Shown: in pieces, positions 23,796 to 34,130 of the stretch | Position numbering within the stretch: position 1 is the first letter of the stretch | Layout of the letters: every line of letters starts with the position of its first letter | From: Alligator mississippiensis | Taxonomy: Eukaryota > Chordata > Crocodylia > Alligatoridae | Direction: 5' to 3' | NCBI RefSeq assembly: GCF_030867095.1 | Contig: NC_081830.1 | Span: forward strand, 35,633,832-35,697,831 | DNA: 64,000 nt | Program-made: the position numbers and the translations under genes | The notes under the pieces: generated by a model | Told to the model about the DNA's origin: nothing | The model's database searches: none | Seen by the model: the letters and a program-made list of their open reading frames with translations, nothing else

Positions 23796-24177
23796 GGGTG
23801 TACCCAGACAATGCAAAATGCACACGGCACATGTGAAAGGGTTCTCCATGCCAAAATTCAATACAGGGAAATCCCGGTATTTAAAAAAAAGGGGTGCAAA
23901 AAATAGCAGGGCAGCATGTTTGGCTGCAGTGCACATTGTCTGAAACTGGAGCCTGGATCTTCACCACTGCAGCCCTGGGAGACCCTCAGGACTACAGGTA
24001 AAGCTGCTGGGACCAACCTAGGTTCTGGCCCCAGCTTTCCCTAACTTAGCCAGGGCAATTTGCCATGTGCCAGAGTGTGTGTGCAGGTGCATTCCCCAGG
24101 GACAAGTAGGAGTGGCACAACTATGTGCTGCTGCTATTTGTCCCTGGGCAAATATGTTTATTCATCTGGATGTACCC
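23796..24177. mobile_element. Non-autonomous TIR element with ATA flanks
   Basis: The left end is GGGTGTACCCAGACAATG, and the right end in reverse complement is GGGTACATCCAGATGAA. Both are bordered by ATA (23793-23795 and 24178-24180), which fits a 3-bp TWA target duplication such as PIF/Harbinger elements make. Evidence for that superfamily is only this short match. The interior right half matches the element at 15879-16636. Confidence 0.55.
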
Positions 24178-24210
24178 ATAGAGTCTCCTTTTCTCTTCCA
24201 GACATATACA

Positions 24211-24473
24211 CTTGCTGCTGCATCTAGAAGTGCACTTTAATGTGCAGTAGCCTATTTTACTGGTCACTAAAGCATCACATAAAAAACATGCAATTACACT
24301 AATGCACAGTAAAATAGGCTACTGTGCAATAAGCATCACCTAAGAAATGTGCACTTTCAGTACTGAACTTTAGGGCAGCCTAATGCACATTTATATAGTA
24401 CCTCACACTGGAGGTACTAAATTGAATGCACATTAGGAAAAGTGTGTTAATGCATGTGTAGATATGCCCACTG
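24211..24473. mobile_element. Short TIR element, TGGGTRYRTCTRCACA family
   Basis: The right end in reverse complement reads GTGGGCATATCTACACATGC, and the left end reads GCTGCATCTAGAAGTGCAC. The interior contains the inverted pair AGTAGCCTATTTTACTG / AGTAAAATAGGCTACTG, so it can fold as a hairpin. It is related to 4785-5017 and 34720-35098. Confidence 0.5.
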
Positions 24474-24496
24474 GTGTGCTTACTGAGACATTTCTT

Positions 24497-25507
24497 TCAT
24501 CTCTGAAATATTGACAGGTTTCTATGCATTAACTCCCTCAGAGCCACCTTTATTTCTTTGTTTCTCAGGCTGTAGATTATAGTGTTGAGCACTGGAGTAA
24601 CTACTGTGTAGAGCAGGGCAAGTAGCTTGCCACTTCCAAGGAACTCACTGGATGTGGAATTTAAATACATTGCACAAGAAGTCCCATAGAACAATGAAAC
24701 AACCATCAGGTGAGATGAGCAGGTAGAGAAGACTTTGCGTTTGCCATCAGCTGATTGCATCCTCAGGATGGTGGAGATGATGCAGATGTAAGAGATGATG
24801 ATCATTATAAAAGGAACCATCACCACAAAGATGGCAACCAAGAAGAGCTCAGTCTGGTTCACAGAAGTCTTTCCACAAGCTAAATTTATTAGCGGCACAA
24901 TATCACAGAAAAAGTGATTGATAGTATTATGCCTACAGTATGGCAACATAGCTATCAAAGAAGTCTGTGTAAGGGCCACAGTGATCCCACTCATCCAGGA
25001 CACAGCCACCAGCTGGATGCAGAGCCTCCTGTTCATTATGACCAGATACTGAAAGGGGTGACATATTGCAATATATCGATCATAAGCCATGGCTGACAGG
25101 AGAAAGCACTCAGCAGTTCCCAGAAGGGCAAAGCAGCACATTTGTGCAATGCATCCAGTATAGGAAATATTTTTAGTGTCTAACAATAAATCTCTCAGCA
25201 TCCTGGGGATAGTAACAGAGGTGTAGCAGATATCCAAGAAGGATAAGTTTTTGAGGAAAAAATACATTGGGGTCTGGAGAGAAGGAGAAGCTATTATAAT
25301 GAAGATGATAAAGCTGTTTCCTATCAGGGTGATGCTGTAGATAATCAACACGACAACAAACAGTAGGACCTGAAGTTTCTGGAAGTCGGAAAATCCAAGG
25401 AGTTTAAATTCAGTCACCACAGTGTGATTTCCCCATCTCAGATCTTTAGTATCTTCCTTGTCTTTTGAAGAAACAGAGGAAGAGAGAAAAACACATAATT
25501 GGCACAT
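24497..25507 (-). CDS. Olfactory receptor, full frame but doubtful start and altered NPxxY
   Basis: The seven-helix class II OR frame is uninterrupted: NHTVVTEFKLLGFSDF at the N-terminus, TPMYFFLKNLSFLDI in helix 2, MAYDRYIAICHPF after helix 3, CDIVPLINLAC in loop 2, SYICIISTILRM, KVFSTCSSHL and SLRNKEIK near the end. Two faults are visible. The helix 7 motif is NTIIY instead of NPIIY (codon at 24581-24583). The only in-frame Met is 26 codons upstream of the conserved NHT, whereas an ATG at 25434-25436 in the normal position (expected MGNHT) is out of frame by one base, as if one G had been inserted into ATGGGAAAT. The gene may use the long N-terminus, or be an early pseudogene. The long N-terminal extension covers a pyrimidine-rich tract that looks like a former splice-acceptor region. 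Confidence 0.8.
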   Translation of the reverse strand: MCQLCVFLSSSVSSKDKEDTKDLRWGNHTVVTEFKLLGFSDFQKLQVLLFVVVLIIYSITLIGNSFIIFIIIASPSLQTPMYFFLKNLSFLDICYTSVTIPRMLRDLLLDTKNISYTGCIAQMCCFALLGTAECFLLSAMAYDRYIAICHPFQYLVIMNRRLCIQLVAVSWMSGITVALTQTSLIAMLPYCRHNTINHFFCDIVPLINLACGKTSVNQTELFLVAIFVVMVPFIMIIISYICIISTILRMQSADGKRKVFSTCSSHLMVVSLFYGTSCAMYLNSTSSEFLGSGKLLALLYTVVTPVLNTIIYSLRNKEIKVALRELMHRNLSIFQR

Positions 25508-27380
25508 GACTCATTTCTCAAAATAAATGGCAGAGACATATTCAAAAGTGCTCTTCAGTGTTGAAGACCATTTTGAATTCATGTGTTTTAACTGCAGAAT
25601 GAAGGCAAATAAATGGGTTCTAATTGCATTTATTTTAGAAATTAGGGTATTTCTAACTTTTTGTAAAATTCAACTCATTTAAAGATGGGGCTTAATGCCT
25701 TTTTTTCCCCAAGAGGATTACATGATGTGGATGTTGGTAATAGCAAAGTTGTAGACTCAGTGACCTAGGCAGTCCATTCCATTTTTATGTCCTTGAGTTC
25801 CTATGAGGGTAGGTTTAAGATTTGTATTTAAAATAAACTAAATTAGGACTGCTCAGCTGATGGGGAGGACTTTACTTAGCACTGGTGTACATGCTGGGGC
25901 CTGAGATCAGAGTTTGTTAATGTTTTTGCAGACAAATTACCATAAGAAAACACAGTGTTTTTTGTATATTGGCTTTGCCACCATCTGTTTTGCCACAGCA
26001 TTTTTGATTGCCAAATCAAGATAATCAAAGGCGGAAAAAGAACAGGAAAGCCTGAATCAACATTTCAACATGAAAAAGTTAATTCATGATAAAAGGAATT
26101 CCATGTTCTGTCAAATACTTTTGATTCAAGCAGTATTTTCAAGCCAATATCTTCTCCTCAAAACCTTTTGAAGAAAAAATAATCTTTCAAAGAGTTTTAC
26201 ATTTTGACTTTTCCTCCAAATTCAGAACAGAAACTCATTTTCAAATGTCAACATTTCCCAGTAAATGAAAATCACATTTTCTCACTTGCTCTACTTAAAA
26301 TGTTCCATATCACAAGATCACCCACCTCACATCCCTTACCTCCCATACAAGTCTTCTGATTCCTCTGTCTTTGCTGCATACTCATAGCTAGGAAGTGTAA
26401 TTCCTTTTGGTTCTTCAGGAACCTCCAAAATGATCACTACTGCTTTGAAAACCTCCTATGATCCTATTGATTTTCAGTATGCCTTTTAATGTATTTTAAT
26501 GGGTATATATCTCTCAGTTCTTGGTCTGTTATATTTTTTTATCAAGTAGCCATAAATAAAGATATGTAACAGTGGCAGATATTTATGCTTTCCAAATTAC
26601 CTTTGGGACCTAATCCCTAGCTTGCTTTGTGCTCAGAGATTTTGAGCTGGGATATTTTTTGCTTTTTTTTGATAAATATTTTTCCTAGTAAACCAACATC
26701 CTTCTTTTAATGGACACAGATAGGACAGAGACAAAGGGATGGAAAAAAAAGGGGGAAAAATCTTTTTAGGAAGGTTTTGAGCAAAAAAGGCTTTTCAGTA
26801 TTTTTATTTTTGGTGGAGTAGTGAGAGGAGGGGAGGAAAGGACATCTTGATTTTTTTTTCACAGAAAGCACTCATTATAAATCATTTTGTTACAACCCAG
26901 TTTTCTCCCGAAAACAGTTTTGGGTGGAAATTAGACAATCAGACAGACAGAAAACATTAGCTCAAATATTTCATAGATGCCTCTGGCAATAAGGATAGAG
27001 AGGCAGAGAGATCCAAAATCTCACACTGTAATGTATTGCCTGCTGACTACTGATAGATGTAGTATTATATAGACAATACTTTCTTATCCCTTGTCATCTA
27101 CTGTCCATTATTGTGTGCAACTACCCTTGGGTACCATTCACCCTTTGCTTTTTTCTAGTCTTCTTCCTTCTCTCTCTTTTGATACTCAATGCCTAGTAAA
27201 CAGCAGGGTAGGAGAATCTAAGTCAAGGCCAGCCATTATAGCTGAGTGATACTGGCACCGGCCTGGAAAATAAGTTTATAAGAAATATAGACTCACGCTC
27301 TTGGTCTAATTATTACTTATGCATCTCATCCCATGACTATATAATGCAAAATGCTTATGCAGTCTCTATAGCACAGATCA
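25508..27380. other. Unassigned AT-rich DNA upstream of the OR
   Basis: This is probable promoter and 5' exon territory for the minus-strand OR, but no exon could be assigned. No transposon ends were recognised. Confidence 0.4.
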
Positions 27381-27419
27381 AAAACGGGATTCCCAATAGA
27401 AAAAGGAGAGGTAGTAGTG

Positions 27420-27500
27420 GCATGAAGCCAGCCCAGCCCGTAGCTTGGTGGCTAAGATACCTATTGGAGAGACATATGTTTGAAGCTCCTCAGTCCAAAG
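27420..27500 (+). repeat. Possible tRNA-derived SINE fragment
   Basis: GTAGCTTGGTGGCTAAGATA and, 35 nt on, GTTTGAAGCTCC have the order and spacing of tRNA promoter A and B boxes. The B box departs from GGTTCGAATCC. A true tRNA fold is not evident, so this is read as a decayed SINE head. Confidence 0.3.
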
Positions 27501-27593
27501 CGAATCAAATATCTCATTTCCAGCTTTTGGGGTGAGCTTTCTAAACTAGGCTATTTCCCATAAGGTGGTCAACAGACTTTTTTTCCTGGTTTG

Positions 27594-27618
27594 TTGTTTG
27601 TTTGTTTGTTTGTTTGTT
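27594..27618. repeat. (GTTT)n microsatellite
   Basis: A short run of GTTT units lies in otherwise anonymous DNA. Confidence 0.9.
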
Positions 27619-27830
27619 AAAATAACGATTGCCTAATCTAGAGTACAAATGATCCAGGTACTTAGGGCTGTAAACCACATGTCCAATTCTATTACTTTGG
27701 CTAGGAATGTAAAATGGAGAGTTCACCTAAAAATCAGCATGAAATAGCCATTCTATCTCCCACTATCACCATGTTCCCACAAGCAGGGGTGTACGGTTGC
27801 TATAGAGAAAAAAGAAGCAGCATAAAATGT

Positions 27831-28432
27831 TGCTGTTTTTTGCCCCAGTGCATTCCTCCTTGCATTTGTCTACGTTGAACCACATCCTATTCTCATCTGC
27901 CCACTTTTGTAGTATGTCTAAATCTAGTTGCAGCCTCTCTCTCCCTTCAAGTGTGTCCGCCTTGCCCCACATCTTAGTGTCATCAGCAAACTTGGACATC
28001 GTGCTTTCCACCCCCTCGTCCAAGTTGCTGATAAAGGTGTTAAACAGTGCGGGCCCGAGGACCGAGCCCTGGGGTACCACACTGCTCACATCTCACCAGG
28101 TTGAGTACAATCCATCCACCACTACTCTCTGGGTGCGCCCCATCAGCCAATTTTTTACCCAACCAACTGTGCAGGCATCAATGCCGCAGTCACTTAATTT
28201 ATTGATGAGGATGGGGTGAGAGACAGTGTCAAAGGCCTTCTTAAAGTCTAGAAAGACTACATCCACGGTGACACCATCATCCAATGATTTAGTTACTTGG
28301 TCATAAAAAACAATCAGGTTGGTCAGGCAGGACCTGCCTTTGATGAACCCATGCTGATTGCCCCTGAGCATGATCTCCCCTGCTGGCCCCCTACAGATGT
28401 GCTCCTTGATGATTCTCTCCCAGATCTTCCCA
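27831..28432 (-). mobile_element. Internal CR1 reverse transcriptase fragment between 12-bp direct repeats
   Basis: The minus strand reads from the mid reverse transcriptase (KIWERIIKEHIC) through GRSCLTNLIVFYDQV, VFLDFKKAFDTVSHPIL, VPQGSVLGPALFNTF and FADDTKMWGKA to NVDKCK, then stops without a 3' tail. Both ends are therefore internal to CR1, which is not how a LINE copy normally ends. The fragment is open in one main frame apart from the turn near 28090. The flanks are an identical 12-bp direct repeat, AGCATAAAATGT, at 27819-27830 and 28433-28444. About 25 non-CR1 bases sit between the left repeat and the CR1 sequence. Confidence 0.8.
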
Positions 28433-28444
28433 AGCATAAAATGT

Positions 28445-29085
28445 GGGGTACATTTTGCAGCACCTCAGAAGCCTTTGCGGCACCACAAAATGTATGTGCG
28501 TGCTTATGTGGATGCAACATGTAGGTGCAAAAGCACATGTAGGTGCAAAATCATGAGTATAGGAGGTAAACATTGAAGTAAGCATCCATCCTCCTATATG
28601 AAGACAATGACGGGGGAGAAACCAGCTGAGAAATGAGCACTGCTACCTAACTATCATCCCACCAGCTCAGGCAGGCAAGTTATAGTTCAGATATGCTCTC
28701 AGCAACTGCAGAGGAACATTACAGACAAAGAGATGATTCTGCCATCCCCTTCCCCCCCAGTCCTGTACCCCTTAAGAAGGAATGCCACTGGAGACATAAC
28801 AACTAATTTTGGGATAACAAAAAAGAAAACAGGAACAGGATTGAACTAATAAATTAATAATTAGGGATTCAGAGGGAGACACTGAACACAGCACACTGGC
28901 CAGCACGCTCTCCTTCAGGAGCTGAAGGCTGCCCCAGGGCACTGGCTCCCATGCATCATATGTGCCAGAAAGATAAGCATATAATTATAGACAGAATATC
29001 AGGCAGGTCCTTCACAGGGTACTTAGCACATAGCACTATCTGTGCTGCAATTCATATGGTCTACTTCACAGGAACTGTTGTCTAG
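28445..29085. other. Unassigned DNA
   Basis: Short tandem words (ATGTAGGTGCAAAA, twice) occur at 28519-28552. No gene was recognised. Confidence 0.4.
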
Positions 29086-29579
29086 TAGGGCTGTGAGAAA
29101 TGGCTCTGTTCCAATTCAGATTCAGATTTGGTGATTTCGAAGGGACAGCGATTTGATTCGGTGTTTTGGATCACTGTCCTGATTCGATTCAGTTGAATCT
29201 GTTTTGGAATTTTGACACTGATTAGGAGACTTGGCCATATACTAAAATGGGGAATCGCTAAAATACCTATAATTTTGTCATTTTTTGACTGCTTCAGATG
29301 AAAAGAGCAGAGATGGTAGCTCCTTCTGGGAGCATGAAGCCTGTCAAGTTTCAAGGAGATAGGTGCAGGGGTTTCTTTGAAACTGCACCTCAAACTATTC
29401 AAAGCAAAACATGTTATACTTGTATGTGTTAAGGGGTGTGTGTAGGTTGTAGCCATGTTGGTCTAAGGACATAGGCGGACAAGGTTCTTTGAGTCAGTCT
29501 GATACCCTTTATTAGACCAACTGAATAGTTGGAGAAATATACCTTAGCAAGCTTTTCAGCAAGCCTGAAAAAAATGAAG

Positions 29580-30456
29580 CACCTGTGGTTGGTGTGTGTG
29601 CTCCTCCTGGATGGAAGGAATAGTAAGGAAGCCAGAGGCTGGCATGCAGTGCGGGCAAGAAAGCCAGCCACTGAAAATGGAAATGGAGGCATCAGGGGGT
29701 AAGGGACAGGCTGGGGTGCAGCGGGGAAGGGTTAGGTAGCAGTGCAGGTAAAAGTGCAAAGGTGCCTGAGGTGTCAGATGTCCGGCATGTCTCAGTGTGC
29801 CAGAATTCCACTGTGTATATTGAGTCCATGAGTTTCTGTACCTACTACCTATGACGCTGATGAAGTGCAGTTCATAGGCCCAGCTCTGATAAGTGGTTTG
29901 TAATTTCGAACAAACACCTAACCTCATCACTGGAAGTGAAGCCAACTTCCTACAGCTCAAAACACAAAACCTGCCAACTATCTCCAGTACCCCCACAAAC
30001 TGCACACCAAAATCTATCAAAGACAACAATACCTACCTAAGTAAAAAAACACTGCCTCCAGTCTATCACTATTCCTCACCAAAAAAACACTATACCTCCA
30101 GTCTTTCAGGCCTGATCCTGAGAGGGAACAAATTACCAACCACTTTTCACAGCTGGGCCTATGAACTTCACTTCACCAGTCTCCTAGGTACAGAAACTCA
30201 TGGACTCAATATAGATTAGACAGTGGAATTCTGACACATTGCAACCTGCCGGACATCTCCCCAGGTACCTCTGCACTTTTACCTTTGCTGCTACATCCCC
30301 CTTTGCCCCCCACCCCCTCCCCAGCCTGTCCCTCACCCCCTGACACCTCCATTTCCATTTTCAATGACTGGCTTTCTTGCCTGCATTGCGTGCCACGCTA
30401 ACCTCTGGCTTCTTTACTATTCCTTCCATCGAAGACCAACTGCAGGTACTTTCTCA
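29580..30456. repeat. Large inverted repeat of Penelope-like sequence inside hAT copy 1
   Basis: The arms are about 29580-29905 and 30125-30456, separated by about 220 bp. Words such as AAGAAAGCCAG, GGAATTC-type ends and ATTGAGTCCATGAGTTTCTG occur in one arm and inverted in the other. hAT copy 2 has only one arm (51165-51440, left orientation). The sequence style (TTGTAGCCATGTTGGTCTAA at 29444, TTAGACCAACT near 29512) is that of a reptile repeat I associate with Penelope-like retroelements. That family assignment is from memory. Confidence 0.65.
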
Positions 30457-30959
30457 GTCTGACAAAGGGTTTTTCAACCTGAAAGCTGGCATCCCAGGCA
30501 GCTAAGCTGAGCACACGGGGAGCTTCACAATTGCACTGCAGCCAGCAAGCATCAGGCCTGTCAAAGATGTGACAGGCCTGGGCTTTCCCCAGCCAGGACT
30601 GTGTCCGTGCATGTGTTAGCTGGAGGTTATGGTACCTCCTACTTGCCTTTCACCAGAGGATCATTGGTCCTGGCATTTATGGGGCTGCTGTGCTGCCATC
30701 AGTCCCACCAGGCCTCACTACCCTGGCAGGGTGCAGTTTTAGTGGTCATGCCCAGGACTTGGGGTCTCCTCCTTCCCGATAGCCCCATCTCATACCTCCA
30801 TGTTCATCCTGGCAGGGGAACAAGCTCAGCAGGGAAGTGTTCTTCCCCTGTTGGCTGATGATGCAGTTAGTGCCCCCTCAAGCTGAAATCGGGACATTAC
30901 CTATTTTTTTTAAAAAGGAAAAAAGGAAATAGGTGTGGACAGAGTGAGGAGGGTGGCAC

Positions 30960-33313
30960 TCAGTCTGTCTGCACCTGGAGCTTGGTGAACCACAGCAGCA
31001 GGAGGCTTACCTTCAGGAACACAAGCTGTTCCACCAAACCACCATCCAAGCAGGTGCGGTGAGGTGTCACTACATCCCCAGTGATGCTGAACACCCTATC
31101 ACTGGGCACATAGGTTGGTGGACAGGACAGGTGTTGCTGGCCACACTGGGCCACACTGGACACTTTTACACTGGGCTTGCCCAGTAGGCCAAGGGGTCTC
31201 TCAGCAGTGGCTCCACATCTTCGGCAAGATAGGCAGCCACCAAGGCATGAGTGCTACCTGCCTGATGCTGGGGTCTGGTGGCTCTGGACCCCACCATAGA
31301 AGCCATGCCCTTAGCCCATATTGGCAGCGTGTGTGGTGGAAGACAAGACTGGATCATGGATGGCATGCTAGCATGAGACAGTGCATCCCCCTGTTCCATG
31401 TCCCCCTGCCTCTGCCATTCTGCATCCCTGACTTTCTTTACCAGCACCTCCGTCCACTGAATCAGTGTTTGACTGCCACATACGGTGCCCTTCACCCTTG
31501 GGTCACACATGGCGGGCAGCACATGGACTGCACTGGACTGCAAGGGATCAAGCCATTTCCTGATGCCCTCCTTCAGGCACCTCACCAGTGCCTGAACGTC
31601 TGGTGACAGCAACCTGCCCCAGCCAGGAACATTGATCCCCTGGAAGCTCTCCACTTGGCTCTGAAGTTGCCTCACTATGGGGATCACCTAGCTAAGGAGG
31701 GCATCAGTGGCACTGAGGTTCTTGGTGGCCTCGAGGAAGGGCTTGAGGACCACCAAGATCTGGGAGATGGTATCCCAATCAGATTTGTTCAGCGGGCTGC
31801 TGATCCCTATCTCCCCAAGTAGGGCCATCTCATGAATGGCCTTCTGTGGCTCCACCAGCCTCTTGAGCATCAGGTATGTAGAGTTCCACTAAACCTCTAC
31901 ATCCTGCACGATGTTGTGCTGTGGGATGTTCAGCTGTTTGTTTGTCCCGCAGCATCTTGCCCCCCTTGATGCTCCGGTGGAAGTAGCCTGCCAACTTACT
32001 GCATTTGGAAATGAGCTTGCTGGTGGTGCTGGTGCCATCACTGGCAGCCCTGTCCCCCTCCAAGGTGTCCCTGACAACAAGGTGCAACTTATGTGCCACA
32101 TAGAGGATGCCAACAAAGTTGGCATCATGGACCGCCTTGACCATATTGGCCCCATAGTTGGTAACCATGAAGTCATGGGTGAGCTCACCCTGTCCAGTGA
32201 GCCATGCCTGCACCAGATGGTTCATGGCCCCCATGATCTCTATTTCTGTGTGGGACTCGTCCAGCACCTCGGCTTGAAGGAGAGCCCACCGATGGCCTGA
32301 CTGGTCACACCAGTTCCCTGTGAGGCACAGGTAGGCATGGTCTCCACCCTGGCTGCTCCAGTTGTCTGAGGTGAAGTGTAAGGCCACCTGTGAACCTATT
32401 TTGTGCAGCTCATCCCTCCAGTACTCTGTGCATGCTTCATACAGGGATGGCACCACCTTCCTACTGAAGGTGGTGCATGCGGGCACTTAGTATAATGGGA
32501 CTGCAAGTGCTATGAGCTGCCTGAACCCTGGCATCTCAAGGAAGGAGAAGGGCTGGCCATTGACAGCAAGCATGTCCCCAGTTCTCTGGGTGAGCTCACT
32601 CAGCCTTGCAACGCGCCCCATTTTCTGTCCGCCTTTCCCCCACTATTCCAGTATAGCCTGCTTCTGCTTTGGGGGGACGGGAGCTTAGGAGCAAGTAGGG
32701 GGCTTCCCTTTGGACACACTCCCACTAGTGCCAGGCTGAGGAAGAGCAAGAGCGAGGGGGTGGTGCCTAGGGAGATGCATCAGCATTCCCGTTGTGATCA
32801 TATGTTTTGTTCCCTTGCCCCGGCTGGTTTTGGCTCGGCAGCGCAGATAGATAGCATACATGGGATCATCTGCCAGCTCAGAATGATCCCAGACCACATT
32901 CCCCACTCACTTCTGGGGTCTGGGTGCATCTGTGGATGCTGCTGCACTTTCCCCCTCCTCAGCAGGCAGAGGCACAGCAAGAGGAGTGGACTCAGCTTAG
33001 CCACTTGCCTCCACCTCTACATAACCTCCTGCAAAGTGCCTTCTGGGGAAGGATACCTGGCTTGAAGGGAAACTTGAAGGGTGCCAAGCACAAACTCATC
33101 TTATTCCCCCTCCTTCCCCATAATTTCCCTTGCTAGGGCACTAAGATCCAGATCCAGTGCCAGCTCTTCTTCTGGCACTGGAAGACTCAGCATGGGAAGT
33201 GACAAAAGAGTGGATTGGGCTGCTGTGCTGGTGCTGCTGGTTGTGGTTGTTATCATGATGGGGGTGGGGGACATTATGGATGCTGCATGTGAATGGCATG
33301 CAGTCTCAGGCAC
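30960..33313 (-). pseudogene. hAT transposase with BED zinc finger, copy 1
   Basis: The protein would cut and paste the surrounding hAT element. In order on the minus strand: an acidic N-terminal segment (EEELALDLDLSALARE, about 33170-33120); a BED zinc finger (CLRCRAKTSRGKGTKH followed by H and HH, about 32860-32780); the RNase H-like core with FTSDNWSSQGGDHAYL (about 32385) carrying the first catalytic Asp; MVTNYGANMVKAV, where the second Asp is Asn; AHKLHLVVRD; WNSTYLMLKRL-like sequence near 31880; and the C-terminal dimerisation block SCPPTYVPSDRVFSITGDVV, ending near 30960. Frame changes and stops split it into at least five pieces. Together with the altered second catalytic residue this means it is inactive. 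Relatives include host ZBED genes, but the TIRs show this is a transposon copy. Confidence 0.88.
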
Positions 33314-34130
33314 AGGCAGTCACTATGGCACTGCCACCCTCTCCTTGTTCCTTGTAGCAACCTCATTCCTGTTATCTGAAGGAAAGAGGCTGCATCTCAG
33401 TTTGCGGGGGGGGGGGGAGGGTGGAACTTGCAGCCTTCCCTCTACCCCCTCTTACACCCCTCCCTGAAGGCTGACCTGTGTCCACCTGACTTTCTACCAC
33501 ACTTCATGATGTGTTTCATGTTTTCCTTTTCAAGAAATCACTCTTTCTTGAGGCAGCCCTTGACCTTGCTGCCATCGGTGACTCTACCAGGAATACAAAA
33601 CTCCTGAAGGTGTTGCTCTGAGGATTATTGGTATCACACAAGCCTGTCTACCTTATCAAGGCTGTAACCCATGGAAGGATGGATCTGAGATAAAGAATGA
33701 ACTGGAACACAGGTCTGTTGAACCCTCCGGGTAAATGTTGAAGGGGAGAGCAGCAGGGGAGATGTCATGCTCTAGGCCAGCAAACCAAGAGGATGAGGTG
33801 GACAAGACTTTTTTTTTAATTATGTACAGTAGTCTCCAACTTGCAAGACCTGATTCTAATGGTAGATATTATTTACCACATCAACTGCTGGGAGGGAAGC
33901 ACAACAAGTTCAAGCTGTCCACTAAATTATTGGAGCGTGTAGGGGATAACTTTTTTTGATGCAGGTGGCAGAAAGGCCAACAAGGGGGAAAGTTTTCTCA
34001 GCTTTCTACTAATAAACTGGGAAGAAGTGGTTGAGCATATGCAGGTGAAAAGTAACTTGTGTGACAGTGTCCACAAAATGCTAAAGTTCAAGATCCAAAG
34101 GGGAGGAAAGAAGAAGAGCAGCAGAATGTA

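Larger units (their letters stand above)
29086..33530 (-). mobile_element. hAT DNA transposon, copy 1 (right end missing)
   Basis: The TIR TAGGGCTGTGAGAAATGG at 29086 is followed by a GATTCAG-rich subterminal region, a conserved block near 29220-29400, a Penelope-like inverted segment (29580-30456) and a minus-strand transposase pseudogene (30960-33313). Homology with hAT copy 2 (50279-55039) runs from the left TIR to about 33530. It then stops where an old CR1 begins, so the right 1 kb or so and the right TIR are lost and no target duplication can be checked. Confidence 0.85.

Noticed and set aside
27420-27500. A functional tRNA gene
   Set aside because: A-box and B-box-like words are present, but no acceptor stem or full cloverleaf can be drawn and the B box is degenerate.
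31115-31606. Plus-strand open frame of 163 residues
   Set aside because: It lies opposite the hAT transposase remnant, whose motifs are unambiguous on the minus strand.
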